Below, one piece after another: positions 14,469-23,071 of a stretch of 64,000 nucleotides of DNA (position 1 is the stretch's first letter; each line of letters begins with the position of its first letter). The stretch comes from Streptomyces sp. LUP47B (GTDB lineage Bacteria; Actinomycetota; Actinomycetes; Streptomycetales; Streptomycetaceae), in contig NZ_MJAH01000006.1 of assembly GCF_001746295.1 (NCBI RefSeq), positions 118,469 through 182,468 of the forward strand, written 5' to 3'. The position numbers and the translations under genes were made by a program. Below the pieces are notes generated by a model. That model did not search any database. It saw only the letters and a program-made list of their open reading frames with translations, and was not told the DNA's origin.

Positions 14469-17255
14469 ATGCCACGGCGCACCTCACGCACCGCACTCGA
14501 CAGACTGAGAACTCCCGGCAGACTCACCGGGTTCCTGAAGACCGCATCCATATGCGTCCTGATTGCCGGTCTTTTGTCCCCGCTTGCGCAGACGGCGTCG
14601 GCCGCCGAGGCCACGGCGGCGAACGACTACTGCGGCGGCCAGTGTTCCGACATCCTGCCGCCCGGCGAGAACGGCAACGCGACCCTCGCACAGGTCCTCC
14701 TCAACCAGGCTTTCGGCACCCAGCCCGACCACGCCGAGGACCAGCTCGGCCCTTACGCCAACCTGGCCAAGGGCTACTCGGGCCTCACCAACTCCACGAT
14801 CAACACGTTCTTCAACGACGCGTCGTTCGGGGTCCCGTCCGACCAAGTCGCCTCCACCCTGAGTCCCGCGGGCCGTACCGACGTGACGATCGTCCGTGAC
14901 AAGAAGACGGGCGTACCGCACATCACCGGTACCACCAGATACGGCACCGAGTTCGGCGCCGGCTATGCGGCGGCCCAGGACCGGCTGTGGCTCATGGACG
15001 TCTTCCGGCACGTCGGTCGCGGCCAGCTCACCGCCTTCGCCGGCGGTGCCGCCTCCAACCAGGGCCTGGAACAGCAGTTCTGGCGCAACGCCCCCTACAG
15101 CGAGGCCGACCTCCAGGCCCAGATCGACAACGCCGTCGCGACCAACGGAGCCCGCGGCCAGCAGGCCCTCGCCGACGCCAACGCCTACCTCGCCGGCATC
15201 AACTCCTACATCGACGCCTCCGACAGCGGCCGCTACTTCCCCGGCGAGTACGTCCTGACCGGCCACAAGGACTCGATCACCAACGCCGGCACGATCGACC
15301 ACTTCAAGATCACCGACCTGGTCGCGCTGGCCTCCGTCATCGGCGCCCTCTTCGGCTCCGGGGGCGGCGGCGAGGTCAACAACGCGATCTCCCTGATGGC
15401 CGCTCAGGAACAGTACGGCGTGACGAAGGGCACCGAGGTCTGGGAGTCCTTCCGCGAGCGCAACGACCCCGAGGCCGTCCTCACCGTCCACAACGGCGAG
15501 AGCTTCCCGTACGCCACCAAGCCCACGAACGCGCAGGGCGAGGCGCTGCCCGACGCCGGTTCGGTGACCACCGAGCCCCTGGTCCACGACGCCACCGGCA
15601 CCGGCGCCGACCAGAGCGCGAACGCGGCCTCCACCACGGCGACCGCGAACGCCCTGACCTCGGCCAAGCGCGGCATGTCCAACGCCCTTGTCGTCAGCGG
15701 CAAATACACGGCCAGCGGCCACCCGGTCGCCGTCTTCGGACCGCAGACCGGCTACTTCGCCCCCCAGCTCCTCATGCTCCAGGAGATCCAGGGCCCCGGC
15801 ATCAGCGCCCGCGGCGCCTCCTTCGCGGGCCTGAGCATGTACGTGGAGCTCGGCCGCGGCCAGGACTACTCGTGGTCCGCCACGACCTCCGGCCAGGACA
15901 TCATCGACACCTACGCCGTCGAGCTGTGCCAGGACGACTACCACTACCTCTACCACGGCACCTGCACGGCCATGGAGAAGATCGAGCAGAAGAACTCCTG
16001 GGCCCCGACCACGGCCGACGGCACCGCCGCGGGGTCGTACACCATGAGGGTCTGGCGCACGAAGTACGGTCCTGTCGAGTACCGGGCGACCGTCGGCGGC
16101 AAGAAGGTCGCCTACACCACCCTGCGTTCCTCCTATCTGCACGAGGCCGACTCGATCATCGGCTTCCAGATGCTGAACGATCCGGACTACGTCAAGAGCC
16201 CGGGGACCTTCCAGAGCGCGGTGCAGCACATCAACTACACCTTCAACTGGTTCTACGCCGACTCCACGCACACCGCGTACTACAACAGCGGGAACAACCC
16301 GGTGCGCCCGTCCGGCGTCGACGCCGAGTTCCCGGTGTGGGCGCAGGCGGCGTACGAGTGGAAGAACTGGAACCCGACCACGAACACCGCCGACTACACA
16401 CCGGCCTCCGCCCACCCCAACTCCATCGACCAGGACTACTACGTCTCCTGGAACAACAAGCAGGCGCTCGACTACGCGACGGCCTCCTGGGGCGACGGGT
16501 CCGTGCATCGCGGCAATCTGCTGGAGGACCGCGTGAAGAAGCTGGTCGCCGCGGGCGGGGTCACCCGGGCCTCGCTGGTGAAGGCCATGGCGGACGCGTC
16601 CACCGCCGACCTGCGGGCGGAGGACGTCCTCCCGGACCTGCTCAAGGTGATCAACAGCTCGACGGTCACCGACTCCACGGCCGCGGCCGCGGTGAGCAAG
16701 CTCCAGGCGTGGCTGACGGCCGGCGGCAAGCGCACCGAGACGTCGGCGGGTTCGAAGAAGTACGCCGACGCCGACGCGGTCCGCATCCTGGACGCGTGGT
16801 GGCCGCTGCTGGCACAGGGCATCTTCCAACCCGGCCTCGGCACCGACCTGTACACCGCCTTCCAGGCCAACCTGCCCGTGGACGAGTCCCCTTCGGCCGC
16901 GCACGGACCCACCGGCGCGCACGCGGGCAGCTCCTTCCAGTACGGCTGGTGGAGTTACGTCGACAAGGACGTCCGCGCGGTGCTCGGTGAGAGCGTGCGG
17001 GGTCCGCTGGCGGACAAGTACTGCGGCGGCGGCAGCATCGGCGCCTGCCGGGACATCCTGATCAGCACCCTGAAGACCGCGGCCGGCAAGACCGCGGCAC
17101 AGGTCTACCCGGGCGACGACCTCTGCTCGGCGGGCGACCAGTGGTGCGCCGACTCGATCGTGCAGCGCACTCTGGGAGGCATCAAGCACTACAACATCAG
17201 CTGGCAGAACCGTCCGACCTTCCAGCAGGTGGTGGAGTTCACTTCGCACCGTTAG
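14469..17255 (+). CDS. Secreted penicillin-acylase-family Ntn hydrolase
   Basis: A 928-residue precursor of the penicillin amidase superfamily, which hydrolyses N-acyl bonds (penicillins, acyl-homoserine lactones, lipopeptides such as aculeacin or echinocandin). Residues 1 to ~46 form a signal peptide with an Arg-rich start and the processing site QTASAAEA. The alpha chain carries the VPHITGTTRYGTEFGAGYAAAQDRLWLMD motif. The nucleophile is Ser404 in GMSNALVVSGK, which would become the new N-terminus after autocleavage. The beta chain contains FGPQTGYFAPQ and TSGQDIIDTY. Cys-rich segments near the C-terminus (YCGGGSIGAC, DDLCSAGDQWC) suggest disulfides. It is monocistronic; the true substrate is unknown. 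Confidence 0.9.
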   Translation: MPRRTSRTALDRLRTPGRLTGFLKTASICVLIAGLLSPLAQTASAAEATAANDYCGGQCSDILPPGENGNATLAQVLLNQAFGTQPDHAEDQLGPYANLAKGYSGLTNSTINTFFNDASFGVPSDQVASTLSPAGRTDVTIVRDKKTGVPHITGTTRYGTEFGAGYAAAQDRLWLMDVFRHVGRGQLTAFAGGAASNQGLEQQFWRNAPYSEADLQAQIDNAVATNGARGQQALADANAYLAGINSYIDASDSGRYFPGEYVLTGHKDSITNAGTIDHFKITDLVALASVIGALFGSGGGGEVNNAISLMAAQEQYGVTKGTEVWESFRERNDPEAVLTVHNGESFPYATKPTNAQGEALPDAGSVTTEPLVHDATGTGADQSANAASTTATANALTSAKRGMSNALVVSGKYTASGHPVAVFGPQTGYFAPQLLMLQEIQGPGISARGASFAGLSMYVELGRGQDYSWSATTSGQDIIDTYAVELCQDDYHYLYHGTCTAMEKIEQKNSWAPTTADGTAAGSYTMRVWRTKYGPVEYRATVGGKKVAYTTLRSSYLHEADSIIGFQMLNDPDYVKSPGTFQSAVQHINYTFNWFYADSTHTAYYNSGNNPVRPSGVDAEFPVWAQAAYEWKNWNPTTNTADYTPASAHPNSIDQDYYVSWNNKQALDYATASWGDGSVHRGNLLEDRVKKLVAAGGVTRASLVKAMADASTADLRAEDVLPDLLKVINSSTVTDSTAAAAVSKLQAWLTAGGKRTETSAGSKKYADADAVRILDAWWPLLAQGIFQPGLGTDLYTAFQANLPVDESPSAAHGPTGAHAGSSFQYGWWSYVDKDVRAVLGESVRGPLADKYCGGGSIGACRDILISTLKTAAGKTAAQVYPGDDLCSAGDQWCADSIVQRTLGGIKHYNISWQNRPTFQQVVEFTSHR

Positions 17256-17274
17256 GCCGACTGGTGGCGGCGGG

Positions 17275-18588
17275 TCAGTGGATACGGCCCGCCGCCAGCA
17301 CCAGTTGGGCCAGTTCGCGGTGGCAGATGTCGCTGTGCGCGCCCGCGGGCGGTCCGCCGCGTCTGACGACGGCCGCCGCGTCGATGTTCACGCAGCCCTT
17401 CGCGGGCAGCTTCCCGAGGGCGTCGGCCAGCTTGACGGACGGCGTGTCCGGCACCGCCTGCACGCCGTCGTGGCCCATCGCCCCCCACTTGGCACCCAGG
17501 GTCCGGCCGAGGTCGAAGGCCGCCACGCCCCGGGCGTCACCCGCCATGCGCGAGGCCAGCGGATACAGGGTGCCGAGCGCCGAGTCATGGCTGGAGAAAC
17601 AGCACACGAGCGGCCCGTCGACGCGGTTCTGCTGTCCCTGGAGCACACCTCCCGCGCGCGTGTCGTGCGGCAGCCGGGTCGCGAACGCGTAGTGCGAGAA
17701 GGCCCCTTGGAGCAGTGTCACGGACTTGACGGTCCGCACCCCCTCCGGCAGCCCGCGCAGTGCGAACGACACCAGCCGGCCCCCGAAGCTGTGCCCCACG
17801 AGGTGCACCCGCACCCCGGGCGCCGCCTTCGCGAGCTGCCCGATCACCCGGCCGAGCCCGCGCTCGCCCACCGTGCCCGCGCGCCGTTTCATCGCGTAGT
17901 ACGTCCCCTGCCGCAGCAGTTCGTGCGCCCCGTCCCACGGGTTGGGAATCGTGAACTCCTCTACCGCGTCCGGGGATTCGAGACGGGCGAGGGCCCGCGC
18001 GAACTCCTCGCACACCGTCGCCGCGGACCCGGCGAACATCTCCGGACCGTCCTGCGGCACCCCCTCCGCCAGCGTGTCCGCGGCGAACAGCGCCTGCGGC
18101 CCGGGCGGCACGACGTCCACCAGCATCCGCACCAGCCGCCCGAACTCCTCCAGCTCGGCCTCTTCGGGCGGTTGCTGATCGAGCAGCCGGGACAGCTGGT
18201 CGATCACGGTGGCCCGGCCCGGGAAGGTCTCGAGCAGTGCGTGCCGGGTGTCCTTGTCGAGCACCGGACGCGGGGGCATCTCGGCGGCCACGGACCGCGG
18301 GAAGTCCGGGATCGGCTCGTCGGAGAACCGCATCGACGGCCATACGACCCCCACGTACCCGAGTCTCGCCGCCGGCGCGAGCTGCGGGAACGGGGCGAAG
18401 AAGCTGCTGTAGAGCCGGGTCGCCCCCGAGCGGTCACTGTTCCAGCCGTGCGCGAAGACCACCAGGTCCTTGACGCCCCGGTCCACCACCTCCGCGAGCA
18501 GCCGGTCCCGCCGGCCGGTGTCCGGGTCGCCGTCCGCGTCGAACGTCAGCTCCCAGTACGGCGTCACACTCATCGCCGGATCCGCCAT
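17275..18588 (-). CDS. Alpha/beta hydrolase-like protein
   Basis: A 437-residue cytoplasmic serine-hydrolase-like protein. An HGWNSDRS segment (about residue 50) resembles the oxyanion-hole region, and the nucleophile elbow is VHLVGHSFGGRLVSFAL. Candidate His residues occur near SSHDSALG and in the C-terminal MGHDGVQ. A long helical insertion (RSVAAEMPPRPVLDKDTRHALLETF...) lies between these motifs. It resembles lipase/serine-peptidase-like proteins of actinobacteria without assigned substrates. ATG 18588 is chosen for GAGGTGG seven bases upstream; an internal ATG at 18573 is possible. It converges on the acylase gene. Confidence 0.78.
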   Translation of the reverse strand: MADPAMSVTPYWELTFDADGDPDTGRRDRLLAEVVDRGVKDLVVFAHGWNSDRSGATRLYSSFFAPFPQLAPAARLGYVGVVWPSMRFSDEPIPDFPRSVAAEMPPRPVLDKDTRHALLETFPGRATVIDQLSRLLDQQPPEEAELEEFGRLVRMLVDVVPPGPQALFAADTLAEGVPQDGPEMFAGSAATVCEEFARALARLESPDAVEEFTIPNPWDGAHELLRQGTYYAMKRRAGTVGERGLGRVIGQLAKAAPGVRVHLVGHSFGGRLVSFALRGLPEGVRTVKSVTLLQGAFSHYAFATRLPHDTRAGGVLQGQQNRVDGPLVCCFSSHDSALGTLYPLASRMAGDARGVAAFDLGRTLGAKWGAMGHDGVQAVPDTPSVKLADALGKLPAKGCVNIDAAAVVRRGGPPAGAHSDICHRELAQLVLAAGRIH

Positions 18589-18659
18589 CACCGACCACCT
18601 CGTCCCCGTAGTGGTGCGCATCGTCCTGCTACCGGGCGAAGTTGGCCATACTCCACGGC

Positions 18660-19892
18660 TCATCCGTAGAGGAGGTAATCCTTTCGAATCCGCCGGAAAG
18701 CCGTCAGCTCCTCCCGCCAGCCCGCCACGACCTCGTCGGCACCGGCGCCGGCGTCGATCATCGTGCGGACCCGGGTGGAACCGGTGAGCTTGTCGATCCA
18801 GTTGTCCGCCCGCCAACCGAAGTCGGACCAGGCCTTCTTGGCGGTCACGAGCAGGGCGATGCCGGTGCGGACGGGATCGTAGGCGGACCGGTCGTGGACG
18901 TGGATCTGGACACCGCCGACCGTCTTGCCCTGGAACTTGGAGAAGGTGGGGGCGAAGTAGGCCTCCCTGAAGTGCACACCGGGGAGGCCGAGTTCGTTCA
19001 CTGCGGCGGCCCAGCGGCCGTCCAGGCCCTCCGCGCCCAGCAGTTCGAAGGGGCGGGTTGTGCCGCGGCCCTCCGAGAGGTTCGTGCCCTCGAAGAGACA
19101 GGTGCCGGAGTACACCAGGGCAGTGTCCGGGGTCGGCATGTTCGGGCTCGGGGGGACCCAGGGGAGGTTCCAGGCGTCGTAGAATTCCGAGCGCCTCCAG
19201 CCCGTCATCAGGACCGTGTCCAGGGGGACGGGCGAGGTGAGGAACTCTCCGTTGCAGAGACGGGCCAGCTCCGCGACGGTCATTCCGTGTGCCTGGGAGA
19301 TGGGCTGTCTGCCCACGAAGGTCGCGAACTCCCTGTGCAGGACCGGGCCCTGGGCCGCACGGCCGGTGACCGGGTTCGGGCGGTCCAGGACGACGAAGCG
19401 CTTCCCCGCGAGCTGGGCCGCCTCCATGCAGTCGTACAGCGTCCAGATGTACGTGTAGAAGCGTGCGCCCACGTCCTGGATGTCGAAGACGATCGTGTCC
19501 ACGCTTGAGGCGGTGAAGATGTCGGCGAGCGGCCGGCCGCTCTTGAGATACGTGTCGTAGACGGGGAGGCCGGTCGCGGGGTCGTCGTAGCGGCCCTCGG
19601 AGCCGCCTGCCTGCGCGGTGCCCCGGAAGCCGTGTTCGGGGCCGAAGACGGCGGTCAGGTCGACGCGGGGGTCGGTGTGCATCACGTCGACGATGTGCTG
19701 GACGTCTCGGGTGACACCGGTGGGGTTGGTGACGACGCCGATACGCTCGCCGTCGAGCTGGGCGTATCCGGAGGCGGCCAGGTTCTCGAAACCTGTTCGT
19801 CTGTGGGGATGGGCCGCTTGGGCGGGGGGTGCGGAGGTCAGTGACGCCGTTGCCGTTGCTGCTGCCAGCAGGGTTCGTCTGGATAGGCGCAT
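18660..19892 (-). CDS. DUF1343 protein, NamZ-like exo-muramidase, exported
   Basis: A 410-residue protein. The N-terminus (RLSRRTLLAAATATASLTSAPPAQA) is a Tat-type signal peptide with twin Arg. The mature part has the DUF1343 features GVVTNPTGV, FGPEHGFRG, VFDIQDVGARFYTYIWTLYDCM and FVVLDRPNP. NamZ of Bacillus subtilis, in this family, is an exo-beta-N-acetylmuramidase that removes terminal MurNAc from peptidoglycan fragments, so a cell-wall recycling role is likely. ATG 19892 is preferred over ATG 19955, which lies inside an operator. Divergent from the SDR operon. Confidence 0.85.
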   Translation of the reverse strand: MRLSRRTLLAAATATASLTSAPPAQAAHPHRRTGFENLAASGYAQLDGERIGVVTNPTGVTRDVQHIVDVMHTDPRVDLTAVFGPEHGFRGTAQAGGSEGRYDDPATGLPVYDTYLKSGRPLADIFTASSVDTIVFDIQDVGARFYTYIWTLYDCMEAAQLAGKRFVVLDRPNPVTGRAAQGPVLHREFATFVGRQPISQAHGMTVAELARLCNGEFLTSPVPLDTVLMTGWRRSEFYDAWNLPWVPPSPNMPTPDTALVYSGTCLFEGTNLSEGRGTTRPFELLGAEGLDGRWAAAVNELGLPGVHFREAYFAPTFSKFQGKTVGGVQIHVHDRSAYDPVRTGIALLVTAKKAWSDFGWRADNWIDKLTGSTRVRTMIDAGAGADEVVAGWREELTAFRRIRKDYLLYG

Positions 19893-19952
19893 GAGGTGCA
19901 CGGTAGGCGCCGACGCGGGTTGTGGGGAGGGTTCGCTCACCCTTTCCTTCAA

Positions 19953-19972
19953 CATACCGACCGGTTAGTCTG
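19953..19972. promoter_or_regulatory. TetR-type operator before the SDR-ligase-TetR operon
   Basis: CATACCGACCGGTTAGTCTG, an imperfect palindrome centred on ACCGGT, 33 bases before the SDR start. It matches the sites at 5193-5212 and 25400-25419. Confidence 0.75.
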
Positions 19973-20005
19973 GGCCTGCAGTCGAGCCGGAGTCGAAGGA
20001 GACCG

Positions 20006-20779
20006 ATGGTGGAAGCCCTGCAGGGTGCCGGAGTGGTTGTGACCGGAGCGGGAGGTGGCATCGGGGCTGCGCTGGCCCGGCGGTTCGCCGCGGAAGGGGC
20101 CCGGGTCGTCGTCAACGACCTCGACGCCGGCCGCGCGAAGGCCGTGGCCGAGGAGATCGGCGGCATCGCCGTCGCCGGGGACGCCTCCGCCGTCGTCTCC
20201 GACGCCCGCGACGCGCTCGGCGGCGACGTCGACGTCTACTGCGCCAACGCCGGTGTCGCCTTCGGCGGAGGGAACGCCGACGAGCCGCTCGACGAGACCG
20301 GCTGGGCCACCTCCTGGGACGTGAACGTCATGGCGCATGTGCGGGCCGCCCACGCGCTGCTTCCTGGGTGGCTGGAGCGGGGGAGCGGACGGTTCGTGTC
20401 GACCGTCTCCGCCGCCGGGCTGCTGACCATGATCGGGGCCGCTCCCTACGCCGTCACCAAGCACGGGGCGTACGCCTTCGCCGAGTATCTGTCGCTGACG
20501 TACCGGCACCGGGGGATCAAGGTGCACGCGATCTGTCCGCAGGGCGTGCGGACCGACATGCTCGCGGCCACCGGGACCGCGGGGGACCTGGTGCTCCAGC
20601 CCACCGCCGTCGAACCGGAGGACGTGGCCGAGGCGCTGTTCCGGGGGATCGAGGAGGACCGGTTCCTGATCCTGCCGCACCCGGAGGTCGCCGAGTACTA
20701 CCAGGCGCGGGCCGCCGAGCCCGATCGCTGGCTGGCCGGCATGAACCACCTCCAGCGCAAGTGGGAGGAGGTCCGATGA
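20006..20779 (+). CDS. SDR-family oxidoreductase
   Basis: A 257-residue short-chain dehydrogenase. The cofactor motif is VTGAGGGIGAALARRFA with VVVNDLDAGR (NAD-type Asp), then CANAGV. The catalytic triad is Ser in STVSAAG, and Tyr/Lys in YAVTKHG. Likely oxidises or reduces a hydroxyl/keto group on an acyl-CoA or acid. ATG 20006 has GAAGGAG seven bases upstream. Its last four bases overlap the acyl-CoA ligase start (ATGA), and the ligase overlaps the TetR gene in the same way, so the three genes are translationally coupled. Confidence 0.9.
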   Translation: MVEALQGAGVVVTGAGGGIGAALARRFAAEGARVVVNDLDAGRAKAVAEEIGGIAVAGDASAVVSDARDALGGDVDVYCANAGVAFGGGNADEPLDETGWATSWDVNVMAHVRAAHALLPGWLERGSGRFVSTVSAAGLLTMIGAAPYAVTKHGAYAFAEYLSLTYRHRGIKVHAICPQGVRTDMLAATGTAGDLVLQPTAVEPEDVAEALFRGIEEDRFLILPHPEVAEYYQARAAEPDRWLAGMNHLQRKWEEVR

Positions 20780-22443
20780 GCGAGTCCCGTTATGCCGCCA
20801 AGCCCTGGCTGGGACTGCTCAGTGAGGCCCAGCGCGGGCCCATCGAGCCCGCCGACTCGCTCGTGCACGCCCTGCGGCGGGCCGTCGCCGAGGCACCGGA
20901 GCGGCCGTTCCTCGCCTACTTCGACGGGCGGCTCAGCTATCGCGAGGTCGACGAGCTGAGCGACTCCGTCGCCGGGCACCTCGCCGCTCGCGGCCTGGAG
21001 CGCGGGGACCGGGTGGCGGTCCTGCTCCAGAACTCCCCGCTCTTCGTGCTCGCGCTGCTCGGTGCCTGGAAGGCGGGCGCGGTCGTCGTGCCCGTCAACC
21101 CCATGTACAAGTCGGGGGAGGTCGGCCATGTCCTGCGGGACGGTGAGGTGGCCGCGCTGATCTGCTCCGACCGGGCCTGGGAGTCGTATCTGCGCGAGAC
21201 GGCGGCCGGCTCGCCGGTGCGGATCGTGCTGACCGGCTGCGAGCTGGACTTCCAGACCCGCGGGGACGCGCGCGTGCTCACCTTCGAGCGGCTGCCGCAG
21301 GCCGAGGACGCCGACGACCTGGTCGCCGTCGCCGGGGCCGGCCACAAGGCGCCCGACGGACGGGACGCCACGCCCTCCGACGTCGCGCTGATCAGCTACA
21401 CCTCGGGGACGAGCGGCACGCCCAAGGGCGCCACCAACACCCACGGCAACATCATGTACAACGCCGAGCGGCAGCGGACCGGGCTCGGGCTGCCCGAGGC
21501 GCCCGTGTACTTCGCGCTGGCGCCCCTGTTCCACATCACCGGGATGGTCTGCCAGCTCGGGGCGTGTCTGAACAGCGTGGGCACGCTCGTGCTGGCGTAC
21601 CGCTTCGAGGCGGGTGTCGTCCTGGATGCCTTCGCCGAGCACCGGCCGCACTACACGGTCGGACCGTCGACCGCCTTCATGGCCCTGGCCGCCCACCCCG
21701 ACGTCACCCCCGAGCACTTCTCGTCCTTCGTCAACATCTCCTCGGGCGGGGCTCCGCTGCCGCCCGCCCTGGTGGAGAAGTTCCGGGCCGGCTTCGGACC
21801 GTACATCCGCAACGGCTACGGGTTGACCGAGTGCTCCGCGCCCTGCGCCTCCGTGCCGCCGGAGCGGGAGGCGCCCGTCGACCCGGTGTCCGGGACGCTC
21901 GCCGTGGGCGTGCCGGGGCCCGAGACGGTCGTACGGATCGTCGACGACAGCGGTGCCGAGGTGCCCTTCGGCGAGCAGGGCGAGATCGTCGTGCGCGGAC
22001 CGCAGGTGGTGCCCGGCTACTGGCGGCGGCCGGAGGCGACCGCCGAGACCTTCCCGGACGGCGAGCTGCGCACGGGTGACATCGGGTTCATGGACCCCGA
22101 GGGCTGGCTGTACGTCGTGGACCGCAAGAAGGACATGATCAACGCGTCCGGCTTCAAGGTGTGGCCGCGCGAGGTCGAGGACGTGCTGTACACGCACCCG
22201 GCGGTGCGCGAGGCGGCCGTCGTCGGTGTGCCCGACGGTTACCGCGGGGAGACCGTCAAGGCGTACATCAGCCTCCGTCCGGGTGCGGAAACCGACCCCG
22301 ATGCGCTCGCCGCGTACTGCAAGGAGAGACTGGCGGCCTACAAATACCCGCGGCAGGTGGAGATCCTGCCCGACTTGCCGAAGACGGCCAGTGGGAAGAT
22401 CCTCCGGCGGGAACTCCGTTCCCCACCGCACAACAGCGAATGA
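20776..22443 (+). CDS. Acyl-CoA ligase (AMP-binding, fatty-acid type)
   Basis: A 555-residue adenylate-forming enzyme that activates a carboxylic acid with ATP and CoA. Motifs: SYTSGTSGTPKGA (P-loop), NGYGLTECSAP, RTGDIGFMDPEGWLYVVDRKKDMINASGFKVWPREVE, and the C-terminal catalytic Lys in KTASGKILRREL. It is full length for FadD-type enzymes. Start ATG 20776 overlaps the SDR stop; its own stop overlaps the TetR start. In context it supplies CoA esters to the dehydrogenase and kinase encoded on the opposite strand at 23-25 kb. Confidence 0.92.
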   Translation: MSESRYAAKPWLGLLSEAQRGPIEPADSLVHALRRAVAEAPERPFLAYFDGRLSYREVDELSDSVAGHLAARGLERGDRVAVLLQNSPLFVLALLGAWKAGAVVVPVNPMYKSGEVGHVLRDGEVAALICSDRAWESYLRETAAGSPVRIVLTGCELDFQTRGDARVLTFERLPQAEDADDLVAVAGAGHKAPDGRDATPSDVALISYTSGTSGTPKGATNTHGNIMYNAERQRTGLGLPEAPVYFALAPLFHITGMVCQLGACLNSVGTLVLAYRFEAGVVLDAFAEHRPHYTVGPSTAFMALAAHPDVTPEHFSSFVNISSGGAPLPPALVEKFRAGFGPYIRNGYGLTECSAPCASVPPEREAPVDPVSGTLAVGVPGPETVVRIVDDSGAEVPFGEQGEIVVRGPQVVPGYWRRPEATAETFPDGELRTGDIGFMDPEGWLYVVDRKKDMINASGFKVWPREVEDVLYTHPAVREAAVVGVPDGYRGETVKAYISLRPGAETDPDALAAYCKERLAAYKYPRQVEILPDLPKTASGKILRRELRSPPHNSE

Positions 22444-23063
22444 CCTCTCGGAAGGCAGGTGGCGGCACAGTGCCCAGGACGACGGACGGAGACGGTACGC
22501 CCGTCCCGCAGCGGCTGCTGGCCGCCGCCACCCGGCTCTTCGCCGAGCAGGGCTACGACCGCACCTCCGTGCAGGAGATCGTCGAGGCGGCCGGCGTCAC
22601 CAAGGGGGCGCTGTACCACTACTTCGGCTCCAAGGACGACCTCCTGCACGAGGTGTACGCGCGCGTGCTGCGCGTTCAGCAGGAGCGCCTGGACGTGCTC
22701 GCGAACGCCGACGAGCCGATCGAGAAGCGGCTGCGGGCAGCGGCCGCCGACGTCGTCGTCACGACGATCGAGAACCTCGACGACGCGATGATCTTCTTCC
22801 GCTCGATGCACCACCTGAGCCCCGAGAAGAACAAGCAGGTGCGCGCCGAGCGGCGGAAGTACCACGAGCGCTTCCGCGCGCTCGTCGAGGAGGGCCAGGA
22901 AGCGGGTGTCTTCTCGAAGGCGACCCCGGCCGATCTCGTCGTGGACTACCACTTCGGGTCCGTCCACCACCTGTCGACCTGGTACCGCCCGGACGGCCCG
23001 ATGGGCCCGCAGGAGGTCGCCGACCACCTGGCCGACCTCCTCCTGCGGGCCCTGCGGCCGTAG
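22440..23063 (+). CDS. TetR-family regulator of the acyl-CoA module
   Basis: A 207-residue protein. The helix-turn-helix lies at about residues 35-75 (TSVQEIVEAAGVTKGALYHYFGSKDDLLHEVYARV), followed by a long helical ligand domain with MHHLSPEKNKQVRAERRKYHERFRALVEEGQEAGVF, as in acyl-CoA-responsive TetR proteins. The ATGA overlap with the ligase supports ATG 22440; GTG 22470 is an alternative. It is the likely ligand of the 20-bp palindromes at 5193, 19953 and 25400, which would make it the local repressor of the MFS transporter, its own operon and the kinase-dehydrogenase operon. Confidence 0.87.
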   Translation: MTSRKAGGGTVPRTTDGDGTPVPQRLLAAATRLFAEQGYDRTSVQEIVEAAGVTKGALYHYFGSKDDLLHEVYARVLRVQQERLDVLANADEPIEKRLRAAAADVVVTTIENLDDAMIFFRSMHHLSPEKNKQVRAERRKYHERFRALVEEGQEAGVFSKATPADLVVDYHFGSVHHLSTWYRPDGPMGPQEVADHLADLLLRALRP

Positions 23064-23071
23064 AGCGCCTC

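Noticed and set aside
14484..17249. A 921-codon minus-strand open frame opposite the acylase
   Set aside because: Val/Gly/Asp-rich antisense shadow without a ribosome site or recognisable domain; the acylase strand has signal peptide and catalytic motifs.
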